64,000 bases of DNA. Origin: Sulfidibacter corallicola. Its GTDB lineage: Bacteria > Acidobacteriota > Holophagae > Acanthopleuribacterales > Acanthopleuribacteraceae. The stretch is from positions 6,709,001 through 6,773,000 of the forward strand of contig NZ_CP071793.1 in assembly GCF_017498545.1 (NCBI RefSeq), written 5' to 3'. The position numbers were made by a program, and so were the translations under genes. Within the stretch, counting starts at the first letter, position 1. The number at the start of each line of letters is the position of its first letter. Of the stretch, positions 18,522-27,806 are shown piece after piece. The notes below the pieces were generated by a model. That model was not told the DNA's origin and did no database searches. It saw only the letters and a list, made by a program, of their open reading frames with translations.

Positions 18522-18844
18522 CAAAGCGACCACCCTTTTGTCCCGTGTATGGACAGATGCGATATGAGTCACATAAATCCTTGTGGTTTCAGCGGTTTGG
18601 CGTGTGCGGGGCACGAGGTAGTGACGTGTTTTGATGTGTTAAATTGCTTGATTTATTGGGGTTGTGATCGCGTGGTTTTTCTCGGTTTTTTCGGTGGACA
18701 TGATTTTGTGAAGTTATGTAGCCGCGCTCAATGTTACTATGGCAATTCAAGTTGAAATCGACATGTGGTAGGGCTTGTGTGGTGAGCTACCCTATGTTGC
18801 GGTCTGTATCGCGCTCATTGCGCATTTCATCGGGAGACCTTCGG
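18522..18844. other. gene-free spacer between the two MraZ-box clusters
   Basis: About 320 bases with a lower GC content than the neighbouring genes and many T-rich runs on the plus strand. No frame with a ribosome site or family-like sequence was found. It separates the mraZ promoter from the distal box cluster and could hold promoter elements for arcA. Confidence 0.4.
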
Positions 18845-18923
18845 TGGACGAAAGTGGACCGGGCTCCCGGTCCATTTTGGTCCACCCTACCCGCCAAACG
18901 GTGGAGTGGTCCATTTTGGTCCA
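18845..18923. promoter_or_regulatory. second cluster of MraZ-like boxes
   Basis: Three pairs of the same pentamer lie within 79 bp, each pair with the exact 10-bp period. TGGAC occurs on the plus strand at 18845 and 18855. GTCCA (TGGAC on the minus strand) occurs at 18870/18880 and 18909/18919. The first pair includes AAAGTGGAC, close to the AAAGTG-type box known for mycoplasma MraZ. The cluster lies about 350 bp from the mraZ promoter and about 215 bp before arcA. It may serve DNA looping or regulation of arcA. Confidence 0.55.
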
Positions 18924-19137
18924 CCCGTTCCTCCTTTTTCGGTTTTCTCTCCGCGATGCCCGCGACATCGGTGGTTCAGGCGGTTTTTGACCTTGCAGCC
19001 ATACCGGTTCATGCCGCGCACCTCCGCGCGTTGCAATATGGTTGAAACCGAAACTTACTTGAGCCATGATGGTGAAGAGAATTTTTCATCCAAGACTGCG
19101 GCCGATGTGGGCCCGTCTTTTTTTCTTCGGAGGATCC

Positions 19138-20397
19138 ATGACTCAGTTGTCCGTGTATTCCGAAATCGGCCGCCTGCGCGCCGTGGCTGTCCATTCTCCC
19201 GGTTTGGAAGTCGACCGCATGACCCCGTCTCTGATGCACGAATTGCTGTTCGACGACATCTTGTTCGGAAAGGAAGCACGGGAAGAGCACGACGTCTTTT
19301 CGAAGGTCATCGCCAAGGTGGCCGACGACGTGTACGACGTTCAGGAGATGTTGGCGACCTCGTTGGGTCAGGAAGGCGCGCGCCGGCATTTCCTGGATCG
19401 CTTTTGCGTGCTCCACCAATTGCAGTCTGCCGATCGCGATCGGCTCGAAGCCCTGGACGATCGGACCCTGGCCGAGCTTTCGGTCGCCGGTTGGTACGAG
19501 GACATCGATCAGGGCACCCGCTATCGGTTCCGCTTCCCGCCCGTTCCCAACCTCCTGTTCATGCGCGATCCGGCGGCGGTGATCGGCAACGGGGTGTCGC
19601 TCAACCACATGGCCACCAATGCGCGGCGGGCCGAGCCCTTCATCCTGGACACCGTGATGCGGTTCCATCCCAAATACCGCATCGACGACGAGAGCCGCAT
19701 TTGGTTCGACGCGATTCCGGGTTACCTGAGCGGCCTGCCCGAGCTGAACAACACCATCGAGGGTGGCGATATCCTCGTGCTTTCCCAGGATATCCTCGCC
19801 ATCGGGGTCAGCATTCGCACCACCCAGAGCGCGGTGACCATGCTCGCCGAAAAGTTGCGCGCCCAGGAAAAGTTCAAGACCCTGTTCGCCGTGTTGATGC
19901 CCCACGAGCGGGCGGTCATGCACTTGGACACCATCTTCACCCAGATCGATCGGGAACACTGCCTGGTCTTCCCGCCCTTTTTCTGCAAGGGTATCGACAG
20001 TTTGCCGGTGATCAAGATGGACCTGAGCGGGCCCAAGCTCGAAATCACGCTCAAGGACAATTTCCTCTCCGCGCTGGCCGACGAAGGGCATGCGCTGAAG
20101 CCGATCCTGTGCGGTGGAAAAAATCGTTTGGACCAGGAACGCGAGCAGTGGACCGATGGTGCCAACGCCTTCTGCCTGGCTCCGGGGGTCATTTTGGGTT
20201 ACAGCCGCAACCTCAAGACTGCCAACGAGTTGGAAAAGGTGGGCTACAACGTGGTCAGCGGTGAAGAAGTGCTGGCGAAGGATATCGACTTGCTGGATGG
20301 GAAACGCTACCTGGTGATGATCTCGGGCAACGAATTGAGTCGTGCCCGCGGTGGTGCCCGCTGTATGACGTTCCCGTTGCGCCGCGACCCGATCTAA
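19138..20397 (+). CDS. arcA: arginine deiminase
   Basis: ArcA hydrolyses arginine to citrulline and ammonia, the first step of the arginine deiminase pathway (cytosol). Guanidino-modifying enzyme motifs are FMRDP (141-145), EGGD (208-211), HLDT (262-265) and the catalytic Cys at about 409 in GGARCMTFP. The ATG at 19138 has GGAGG 6 nt upstream; the frame is open 24 codons earlier but that part is not family-like. The length is 419 residues. The last codons belong to a 15-bp tandem repeat that runs past the stop. arcC follows; arcB is not here. Confidence 0.96.
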   Translation: MTQLSVYSEIGRLRAVAVHSPGLEVDRMTPSLMHELLFDDILFGKEAREEHDVFSKVIAKVADDVYDVQEMLATSLGQEGARRHFLDRFCVLHQLQSADRDRLEALDDRTLAELSVAGWYEDIDQGTRYRFRFPPVPNLLFMRDPAAVIGNGVSLNHMATNARRAEPFILDTVMRFHPKYRIDDESRIWFDAIPGYLSGLPELNNTIEGGDILVLSQDILAIGVSIRTTQSAVTMLAEKLRAQEKFKTLFAVLMPHERAVMHLDTIFTQIDREHCLVFPPFFCKGIDSLPVIKMDLSGPKLEITLKDNFLSALADEGHALKPILCGGKNRLDQEREQWTDGANAFCLAPGVILGYSRNLKTANELEKVGYNVVSGEEVLAKDIDLLDGKRYLVMISGNELSRARGGARCMTFPLRRDPI

Positions 20398-20440
20398 AGC
20401 GACCCGGTCTGGCGCGACCCGGTCTTGCGCGACCCGGTCA
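20384..20440 (+). repeat. 15-bp tandem repeat across the arcA stop codon
   Basis: Copies starting GCGACCCG lie at 20384, 20399, 20414 and 20429, an exact 15-bp period. The first copy encodes the arcA C-terminus (RRDPI). The stop TAA comes between copies one and two. Later copies read in the same frame as a degenerate SDPVW/RDPVL/RDPVK series. This looks like replication slippage at the gene end. Confidence 0.75.
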
Positions 20441-20612
20441 AGCAACCATCGAACGCGGCCCTGTCCGAACGACACGGCCTCGGTCGCGTTCAACCCTGTA
20501 TCAGTAATGTAAGGAAGGGGCGATGCTTTCGCGGCAGCGTCCCACTGGCTCGGATCTCTCGGGGGGCCCGGCTGTTGATGGAATCAAGTCTATTAAGGTC
20601 AGGAAGGGGTTC

Positions 20613-21557
20613 ATGAAGAAAGCACTGATCGCGTTCGGGGGGAACGCATTGGTTAAGGCGGGCGAGATCGGCCTGCAGAAACAACAGTTGGACAACGCCA
20701 AGGAGGCCGCCGAGATGGTGGTGCGCTTGTTGGAGCAGGGTTACCTGCCCATCATCGTACACGGCAACGGCCCCCAGGTAGGCAACGTCCTGATTCAACA
20801 AGAAGAAGCCGCCAACCGCGTACCGCCCTACACCATGGATATTTGCGTGGCGCAAACGGTCGGCAGCATGGGTTACATGTTGCAGCGCTCCATCGAGAAC
20901 ATGATCAGGTTCAAGGGTTTGAGCCAGAAGGTCAGTACCGTGTTGAGCGAGGTCGTGGTCGATGCCGAGGATCCGGGATTTCACGATCCCACCAAACCCG
21001 TGGGGCCCTTCTACGAGAACTTTCGCGCCCACCAACTGGAATCGGAAAAGGGATGGGTCATGAAGGAAGATTCCGGGCGCGGATGGCGCCGCCAGGTTCC
21101 TTCGCCGCAACCGTTGCGCATCGCCCAAATCGACGCCATTCGCAGCCTGGTGGATGCCGGTTTCGTGGTTTTGGCCTGCGGCGGCGGTGGCATTCCCGTC
21201 TATGAAGATCCCAACGGTTACCTGATCGGCATCGAAGCGGTCGTCGACAAGGATCGAACCTCGGCCATGCTGGGCCACGAACTCGAGGCGGAGGTCTTCA
21301 TCGTGCTGACTGGGGTGGAAAAGGTCGCCCTCGATTTCGGAAAACCCACCCAGCGCGACCTCGATCGGATGACGGTGAGCGAGGCCGCTCGCTACCTGGA
21401 AGAGGGCCAATTCCCGCCAGGTAGCATGGGACCCAAGATCCAATCCTCGATCGAGTACATTCGCGGCGGCGGGCGCGAGGTCCTGATCACCACCGCCGAG
21501 TGCCTGTTGCGTGGCCAAGTCGAGAACGTGGGCACGCGCATCGTACCCGACCCGTAA
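20613..21557 (+). CDS. arcC: carbamate kinase
   Basis: ArcC converts carbamoyl phosphate and ADP to ATP, ammonia and CO2, the energy-yielding end of the arginine deiminase pathway. The amino acid kinase start ALIAFGGNAL (4-13), HGNGPQVGN, the ACGGGGIPV loop and DKDRTSAMLG are clear. The ATG at 20613 has AGGAAGGGG before it; an upstream open stretch of 30 codons is not family-like. The length of 314 residues is normal. It lies 215 bp after arcA. Confidence 0.96.
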   Translation: MKKALIAFGGNALVKAGEIGLQKQQLDNAKEAAEMVVRLLEQGYLPIIVHGNGPQVGNVLIQQEEAANRVPPYTMDICVAQTVGSMGYMLQRSIENMIRFKGLSQKVSTVLSEVVVDAEDPGFHDPTKPVGPFYENFRAHQLESEKGWVMKEDSGRGWRRQVPSPQPLRIAQIDAIRSLVDAGFVVLACGGGGIPVYEDPNGYLIGIEAVVDKDRTSAMLGHELEAEVFIVLTGVEKVALDFGKPTQRDLDRMTVSEAARYLEEGQFPPGSMGPKIQSSIEYIRGGGREVLITTAECLLRGQVENVGTRIVPDP

Positions 21558-21789
21558 CTCGTGTCTCTCTCGAAAAAAACTCGTTTGGCGTCGCCGAACG
21601 CCGAAAGGTTCGCTCGGGCATGAGCGATCGCCCTCGGCGCCGTCGATGGGTGCCGAAAGGCCGGAGCCCATGGGGTTGGGGCCTTGTCGAAGCGCGGCAA
21701 GGGGAGGCGGGAAGCCTCCGCTTGTGTTATGATCAGGCGCCTTTGAGGCCGGACTCCGTGGAGTCGATTCTGGGTCACGGAGCGTCCCG

Positions 21790-24378
21790 TTGTCGTTGAA
21801 GCAACTGAAAGTCAAGCAAAGCCAGCGGTTTTTGGCAGGGTTGGCGCGGCTACTCCATCGCCGTTTTCGCATCATTCTGCTTTTGTTTTTGCTGCTCACC
21901 CTTTTCTTCGCCAATTTTGCGCTCAAATTGGAGCAGAAAACGACCCTGCGCGATTTGCTGCCCGGCGATAATCCCGTGGTGCATCGATTCGAGGACATCG
22001 TCACCCATTTCGACCTGATCGATCGGCTCGTGGTGGTGGTTCAGTTCGATCCGATGCACGGCGACGAGGCGCAGACATTCGCTGAAATCCTGGTCGATCA
22101 GGTCAACGAGCAACCGGATGCGACCGAGTACTTCCATTGGTTGCGGGCGAACCTGTTCGATGCCGAGCAGAACACCAACTGGCACTCCTTTCTCCAATAC
22201 CTGACGCGGTTGATACCTGCCGAACATCTGCCCGATCTCGCCGAGCAATTGAGCGATGCGGCGATCGCCGAGCGCATCGCCGAGAACCGGCGGGACCTCC
22301 AATCCGGGTTGACATCCAAGACCTTGATCGAAAAGGACCCTTTGAATCTATTGGAGTTTGCCGGCACCTATCGCCAGGAGATCACCGGCAACTACCAGAT
22401 CAATTTCACCGACGGGTTCCTGATGAGCAAGAGCCGCGATATGCTCTTGATCCTCGGCAAGCCCAAGCGGTCGCCCGAGGACGTCGATTTCAGCACTGCC
22501 TTGAACGATTTCCTGCTCGATCAGATCGAAGCGGCAAAAGTAGTGTACCTGGATGAGGAGGGACAGGACCCCGCCCAACTCTTCGAGGTCGGCCTGACGG
22601 GGCCGCACCCGATCACCGCCCACGAGAACGCCATCATCAAGGGTGACGTGAACAGCATGTTCATCAGCTCGTTCGCGATGGTCCTGCTTTTGTTCGTGTT
22701 GGCCTATCGGCGACCCTTGGCGATCATGTACGTGGGCTTGCCCCTGATCGCGGCCGAGATTTGGACGCTCGGTGCGGGTTACCTGTTGTTCGGGCGCTTG
22801 AACCTGATGACCGCCACCTTTTCCGCGGTGATCGTGGGTCTCGGCATCGACTTCGCCATCCACATTTTTTCGCGTTATCTGGACGAGCGCGAGCACGGTC
22901 ACGACATTGGCCAAGCCATGGAAATCGCGCTTTCCGAAACGGGCCTGGGCACCTTCATCGGAGGCTGTACCACTGCGCTGGCCTTTCTGGCACTAGGGTT
23001 CAGTGAGTTCTCCGGGCTGCGCGAATTCGCCATCATCGCCGCCGTGGGGATTTTCTGCTGCCTGTTGCAGATGTTCGTGCTGTTGCCCTGCATGTTGTTC
23101 TTCCGCGAGACCTGGCGTCGCGACAAGGCCTTTTCGGCCCGGGCGCAATGGGATTTCCACGTGGAGAAGTTGCTTTCCGTCTCGTTGCGCCACCCCAAGG
23201 TGGCGGTCGGGTTGCTGGTCGTCGGTACCCTGTTTCTGATGGTGGAGGCCGTGCAACTCCGCTTCACGACCGATATCCGCTCCGTGCGGGCCCGCTCCAA
23301 CCCTTCCATCAATCTCCAGAACGAGGTGACCGCCAAGGTCGGCGGCAGCCTTCGTTCCTTGACCTTCGTGCTCGAGGCCGGTACCGAGGAAGAGTTGTAT
23401 GCGGCGCACGACAAGCTCGTTCCCGTCATGCGCAAGATGAAGGAAGAGGGCAAGTTGGTGCGCTGGGACAGCCTGCTCTCGTTTCTCCAGAGTCCGCGCG
23501 AGCAATCGGTGAACATGAAGGCGCTCGGCGAGGCCGGCTTGACCGGAGAAGGCGTCACCCACGCTTTTTACGCGGCCCTGGACAAGCAGCAGTTCCGCGC
23601 CACGGAGGATTCCCGCCAGTACATCGAAAACCTGGCCAAGGGCCTCGACGCGGGGCGACCCATCTCGCTGAAGGAAATCCTCGCCACCGACAGTCCCTTT
23701 ACCCGGCCCTTCCTGAATCATTACGACGACAAGTACAAGGCCCTGATCCACGTCTATCCCAGCCTGGGCCTGTGGCACAAGAACGCCACCCGCGAATTGA
23801 CCGACACCCTGCTCGCTCAGGTCGATACCGGGGAGGGCGCCGCGATTCACGTCACCGGTATCCAAACCATTTCCGATGAGTTGAAACGCCTGGTCAAGGA
23901 TTCGTTTCGGTTGTCGACCCTGCTCTCGGTGTTCCTGGTGATCGGGGCCATGTACATGCACTTCCGGCGGCCATCTCTGGTCGTGTTGACCCTGACGCCG
24001 CTGTGCATCGCCGTGGTGTGGATGTTGGGGACCATGAAGCTCCTGGGCATCGACATCACCATTCTCAATTTCGTGGCGACCCCTTTGATCATCGGCATCG
24101 GGATCGATGACGGTGTGCATATCGTCGAGAAATACCTGCACCGCAAGTCCGATGAAATTCTCAAGCTGATGGCGAACTGCGGCAAGGCCGTCACGCTCAC
24201 CTCGCTGACCACGATCTTCGGGTTCAGCTCGCTGTTTCTCGCGGATTATTCCGGATTTCGCAGTCTGGGACTGTGCGCCATCCTGGGCGTTTTTTATTGC
24301 TGGGTCGGATCGGTGGTGCTGTTGCCCCTGTTGATGCAGGTGTTTAGGGTTCAATTTGTCCGTGGATCACGGGAATAG
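21790..24378 (+). CDS. RND/MMPL-family membrane exporter
   Basis: An 862-residue membrane protein with two repeated halves. Each half has one N-terminal helix, a large periplasmic loop and a bundle of about five helices. The bundles carry the charged motifs GLGIDFAIH (near residue 355) and GIGIDDGVH (near 775), the proton-relay positions of the RND superfamily. MMPL-type members of this size are proposed to move lipids such as hopanoids or fatty acids; the substrate here is unknown. The start is a TTG preceded by CACGGAG. No hopanoid genes are nearby. Confidence 0.85.
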   Translation: MSLKQLKVKQSQRFLAGLARLLHRRFRIILLLFLLLTLFFANFALKLEQKTTLRDLLPGDNPVVHRFEDIVTHFDLIDRLVVVVQFDPMHGDEAQTFAEILVDQVNEQPDATEYFHWLRANLFDAEQNTNWHSFLQYLTRLIPAEHLPDLAEQLSDAAIAERIAENRRDLQSGLTSKTLIEKDPLNLLEFAGTYRQEITGNYQINFTDGFLMSKSRDMLLILGKPKRSPEDVDFSTALNDFLLDQIEAAKVVYLDEEGQDPAQLFEVGLTGPHPITAHENAIIKGDVNSMFISSFAMVLLLFVLAYRRPLAIMYVGLPLIAAEIWTLGAGYLLFGRLNLMTATFSAVIVGLGIDFAIHIFSRYLDEREHGHDIGQAMEIALSETGLGTFIGGCTTALAFLALGFSEFSGLREFAIIAAVGIFCCLLQMFVLLPCMLFFRETWRRDKAFSARAQWDFHVEKLLSVSLRHPKVAVGLLVVGTLFLMVEAVQLRFTTDIRSVRARSNPSINLQNEVTAKVGGSLRSLTFVLEAGTEEELYAAHDKLVPVMRKMKEEGKLVRWDSLLSFLQSPREQSVNMKALGEAGLTGEGVTHAFYAALDKQQFRATEDSRQYIENLAKGLDAGRPISLKEILATDSPFTRPFLNHYDDKYKALIHVYPSLGLWHKNATRELTDTLLAQVDTGEGAAIHVTGIQTISDELKRLVKDSFRLSTLLSVFLVIGAMYMHFRRPSLVVLTLTPLCIAVVWMLGTMKLLGIDITILNFVATPLIIGIGIDDGVHIVEKYLHRKSDEILKLMANCGKAVTLTSLTTIFGFSSLFLADYSGFRSLGLCAILGVFYCWVGSVVLLPLLMQVFRVQFVRGSRE

Positions 24379-24479
24379 CGGGCTCGGCCCAAGCGGGGTC
24401 GGCATGCTAATATTGTGGCGCCACCGCGCGAACCCTCGGGGTTCGGCGATCCTCAGAAAACTAGGTGGGAGCGGCCCCC

Positions 24480-24851
24480 ATGATACGTAGCACCAAACAA
24501 CGTGCGCTCATTCGCGAGATTTTCGAGGCGGCGGAGCGACCGCTGAGCCCGCAAGATGTCGTGGACGCGGTTCAGGAGCGGGACGGGACGATCGGCATCG
24601 CCACTGTCTACCGCAACCTGAAGCGACTGCGTGAGGAAGGATGGCTGGTGGCGGTCGAATTACCGGGACAGCCGGCCTGTTACGAGCGCGCCGAGCACGA
24701 CCATCACCATCATTTTCAATGTGATAGCTGTGGCACCATTTACGATGTGCCCGGTTGCGCCAACCTACGAGAGCTGACCCACGGCATGCAGGATTTCGAG
24801 GTTTTGCGCCACGAGATCTGGTTGTTCGGCAAGTGTGCCACCTGTAAATGA
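24480..24851 (+). CDS. Fur-family metalloregulator
   Basis: A Fur/Zur/PerR-type repressor of 123 residues. The winged helix covers about 1-65, with the recognition region IGIATVYRNLKRL (38-50). The dimer domain holds a His cluster (HDHHHHF, 73-79) and the structural zinc pairs CDSC (81-84) and CATC (119-122). The metal specificity cannot be read from these motifs. The ATG at 24480 follows AGGTGGGAGCGG; a GTG at 24465 is less likely. It lies about 100 bp after the exporter gene. Confidence 0.9.
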   Translation: MIRSTKQRALIREIFEAAERPLSPQDVVDAVQERDGTIGIATVYRNLKRLREEGWLVAVELPGQPACYERAEHDHHHHFQCDSCGTIYDVPGCANLRELTHGMQDFEVLRHEIWLFGKCATCK

Positions 24852-24990
24852 CGATCGGATCGCGGGCCGGAGCGAGGCTGGCTCCGGGCGCCGAAAAACC
24901 GAGGATTCGGGAACCCTTCGAAGAGGTGTCGAACCGTTTTCCGTGGTTAGGCCTGGAAGGGGGCGGCCCCTCGGGACCACCCCGCAAGGG

Positions 24991-25671
24991 TTACCAGGGA
25001 ATTCGGTCGCCGTTGTAATTGAAAAAGGCGCCCGCTTCGTTCGGGCCGACCTCGGCCAGGGTGGACCGCATGCCGGACACCGAGGTGAGGGTGTCGATCA
25101 ACGCGTTCGGACCGCCCATGTCGGTCTTGACCCAACCGGGATGCAGCAGCACGCAGGTCAGGCCGCGTGGGGCGAGGTCGATGCTCATCGATTTCACGAT
25201 CATGTTGAGTGCGGCCTTGCTGGAGCGATACACGTAGGCGCCGCCGCTGGTATTGTCGGTGATCGAACCCATTTTGCTGGTCACGAAGGCCAAGGTGCCG
25301 CCATGGTTCATGCGATCGACGAAGGCCAGGGCCACGCGGAAGGGGGCCAGCGTGTTGGTGCGCAGCACCTCTTCCCAGGCCTCGTAGTTCGTGGGGCCGA
25401 ATCCCGTGCGGGGGCCGTAGACACCGGCATTGTTGATCAACAGGTCGATGCGCTCGTTCTGCCAGCGCTCGGCCAGCGCGTCCACCGATTCTTGGCTGCA
25501 CACGTCCAGCGCCCCGATTTCCAGTGAGCCGCTCGATGCCAGTGTCTTCAGATCTTCGGCCGCCTCGGGATTCCGGCAGGTCGCCAAAACGCGGTTCCCC
25601 TCGCTCAAATACTGTCGGACGAACTCCAAACCTATGCCGCGGTTGGCGCCGGTGATCAGAATGGTCTTCAT
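24991..25671 (-). CDS. short-chain dehydrogenase/reductase
   Basis: A classical SDR of 226 residues with the NAD(P) loop TGANRGIG (7-14), NNAG and the catalytic YxxxK (YRSSK), a serine preceding it in the beta-5 region (FVTSKMGS). An Arg in the CRNPEA stretch after beta-2 suggests NADP. Its overall form resembles the C-factor/CsgA-like group of SDRs. The substrate is unknown. It converges with the Fur gene and lies alone. Confidence 0.88.
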   Translation of the reverse strand: MKTILITGANRGIGLEFVRQYLSEGNRVLATCRNPEAAEDLKTLASSGSLEIGALDVCSQESVDALAERWQNERIDLLINNAGVYGPRTGFGPTNYEAWEEVLRTNTLAPFRVALAFVDRMNHGGTLAFVTSKMGSITDNTSGGAYVYRSSKAALNMIVKSMSIDLAPRGLTCVLLHPGWVKTDMGGPNALIDTLTSVSGMRSTLAEVGPNEAGAFFNYNGDRIPW

Positions 25672-25903
25672 GGATGCTCCCTTGTATGTCGTTCTGTGGT
25701 GCTTTGCCGATGCGCTCGGCCCCTCGGCGTCGGAAGTGCGGTTCGGGAACGAGGCGTGTCACCTCGGCCCTGGATGGGAACCCGCCAAACCGCTCGTTTC
25801 GAGGGCGATACCCGACGCTCGGCTCGATGCGTGTTTCGGGTCATGTTCAGGTTCGCGAGTATGCTACCCCTGTGCGAGGCATGCCGCCAAACGCGTCACC
25901 CAT

Positions 25904-26761
25904 TTATTCGATCGCGACATCTCGTTTCGCCTTGGGGCGCTTGGATCGAATCGAGACGTAGGCCCCTGTCAGCATCAGGGCGATGTTCAGGATACTGATG
26001 ACGGTCGCCACCACCACGAATATCGCGAACGGCACCGTCTCGGGGCCGCTCCACAGCATACCGGCCACCATGCGGGCATCGGAGTAACCGCCGTTGGAAA
26101 GCACCCGGTAGGTGAAGATGTAGCTGTTGGAGCTGAATCCCGCCAGGCACATGATGACGCCGAGGAATTGAAGGTAGCGTCGTTGGATCCGTTCGGACAG
26201 AAAACAGATTTTTACCGTTAGAAGCAGGCCGATCGTGGGGATGATCAAACTGCTCAAGTAGGAAAAGCGCCATTGGTCGATCAACGGAGCCGAAGGTTGA
26301 AGGATCGCGATGAACATCGGTTTGATCATGAAAAACATGCCGGCGACTTGCAGAAAACAGAGCACGGCGAGAACGGGGCGCGACCTTTTGACGCGGGTGG
26401 AGAGGTACATCAACAGGGCACCGGCCATGGCCGGTCCCAGCAGTCCGCCCAACAGGACGAACAGCGGCCAGCCGCCCGAAGTGATGGCCGCGCCGCCGCG
26501 CATCATCTCGATCTGGAGCCAGTGAAAGTGGCCGCCCGTAAAAATGGCGCCGAGTCCGTGGCCCATTTCGTGGACGAAGGTCCCCAGTTGGGAGATCGGC
26601 AACATGGCGATGTAGATCCACCGGCTGGAGGGTGGATAGATCAGGGGCATGACGAGCCAGAGGAATGCGAAGACCGAAATGAGGCCGATCAGGAACCTGG
26701 CGTCCGAATCGGTTTCCCGCGCGGGTGGGGAAGGGGTTTGGGTTTTCCATTCCATGTCCAT
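25904..26761 (-). CDS. M50-like integral membrane metalloprotease
   Basis: A 285-residue protein with about seven hydrophobic segments and the zinc motif HEMGH (64-68) inside or next to the second one. That is the arrangement of site-2 (M50) proteases and related M50B-type membrane proteins. The usual third ligand motif is not obvious, so activity is uncertain. The N-terminal 20 residues are polar. The start ATG has GGAG 8 nt upstream. The neighbours are an SDR and a propeller protein on the same strand; no anti-sigma factor is adjacent. Confidence 0.7.
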   Translation of the reverse strand: MDMEWKTQTPSPPARETDSDARFLIGLISVFAFLWLVMPLIYPPSSRWIYIAMLPISQLGTFVHEMGHGLGAIFTGGHFHWLQIEMMRGGAAITSGGWPLFVLLGGLLGPAMAGALLMYLSTRVKRSRPVLAVLCFLQVAGMFFMIKPMFIAILQPSAPLIDQWRFSYLSSLIIPTIGLLLTVKICFLSERIQRRYLQFLGVIMCLAGFSSNSYIFTYRVLSNGGYSDARMVAGMLWSGPETVPFAIFVVVATVISILNIALMLTGAYVSIRSKRPKAKRDVAIE

Positions 26762-26909
26762 GGTCGCGACTCCGTTTTTGATGAGGTGGCGAAAGGTGGC
26801 GCGCGAGGGGGCCAGCCGCTCGAATAGGAGATTGAATTTCGGGGTGGCACATTACCGCCGCGATCGCTTGACGTGGGCGGTCGTGGGAACGTTGCGACCG
26901 GGCTGCGGT

Positions 26910-27806
26910 TCAGATGGGGTCCATCAGGGCGATGGCGATGCCGGGTTGGGGTGCGGTGGTGCGGAAAAAGGCCAGCCCCTGTTGGGGTCCTTGCAGGCAG
27001 GAGAGCTGGTCAGCACGAAGGTCGGCGGGCGCCCTGACGAAGGAAACGGGATGTTCGTCGCGTTCCCAGCTCGTGCCGTCGCGGGATCGGGCGGCCAGGA
27101 TCGAGCCGGCGCCGTCGAGGTGCCGTGCGGAAGCCCACATGTGCCAAAAGCCTTGCGTACGGATCACCCACGGCCGGTAGAGGCCCATTTCGCGGTCTTT
27201 CCGGGGGCCCAGGCACAGGTGGCCTTGTGCCGGCCAGGACAGACCGTCCTTGCTGGTCATGTGAAAAATCCTGCCGCAGGGTGCTTCGCGGCCCTCGACC
27301 TGTTGCCACTGGCCCGCACCCACGTACCACATGTGGAAGGTGCCGTCCCGTTCGGTGACGCAGGCCTGACCGCGCACGAACAGGCTCTGATCGGTTCGAT
27401 CGCAAATCGGCGTATGGGAAGCGCGCCGGAAATGCACGTCGTCGTGGCTGTGAGCCAGCCCGACGTACTCCACGTAAGGCCGTCCGACGACCTTCTGGCG
27501 ACCCGAATAGTACAGACGCAGGCTTTCGCTGCACGGTAACGGACTGGCCGGAAGGACCGAGTCGGCGTCGAAGGTGCCGGCCTGACCGTGTTCCAGACAA
27601 TACACCGCCTGGGTGGTGGCGTGGGTGGGACGGCTTGGATGCACGTCCAGGTAGAAAATGAAATCCCGGCCGCGATCCGGGGCACCGAAAAACAGCCGCA
27701 TGGAGCCGTTCTCGAGCATGGTCGCGGTAGGGAAGATGGCGTTCTGCAACAATCCACGAGTGCGCGGGTCGTCCGCCGTCAGGAGTCCCTGGTAGATAAA
27801 ACGCAA
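26910..27806 (-). CDS. GH43/GH130-like five-bladed beta-propeller protein
   Basis: A 298-residue soluble protein with repeated blade motifs typical of GH43/GH32/GH130-type proteins: FPTATMLENGSMRLFFGA, LRLYYSGRQ, GTFHMWYVGAG and FWHMWASARHL. No signal peptide is seen. Candidate acidic residues exist (DRTDQS, YVEYVG), but the catalytic set could not be assigned, so it may be a hydrolase, a phosphorylase or a sugar-binding relic. The start is a TTG preceded by GGGAGG. Confidence 0.65.
   Translation of the reverse strand: MRFIYQGLLTADDPRTRGLLQNAIFPTATMLENGSMRLFFGAPDRGRDFIFYLDVHPSRPTHATTQAVYCLEHGQAGTFDADSVLPASPLPCSESLRLYYSGRQKVVGRPYVEYVGLAHSHDDVHFRRASHTPICDRTDQSLFVRGQACVTERDGTFHMWYVGAGQWQQVEGREAPCGRIFHMTSKDGLSWPAQGHLCLGPRKDREMGLYRPWVIRTQGFWHMWASARHLDGAGSILAARSRDGTSWERDEHPVSFVRAPADLRADQLSCLQGPQQGLAFFRTTAPQPGIAIALMDPI

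Noticed and set aside
24867..24887. CCGGAGC...GCTCCGG hairpin after the Fur gene
   Set aside because: A perfect 7-bp stem, but no T run on either strand; too weak to call a terminator.
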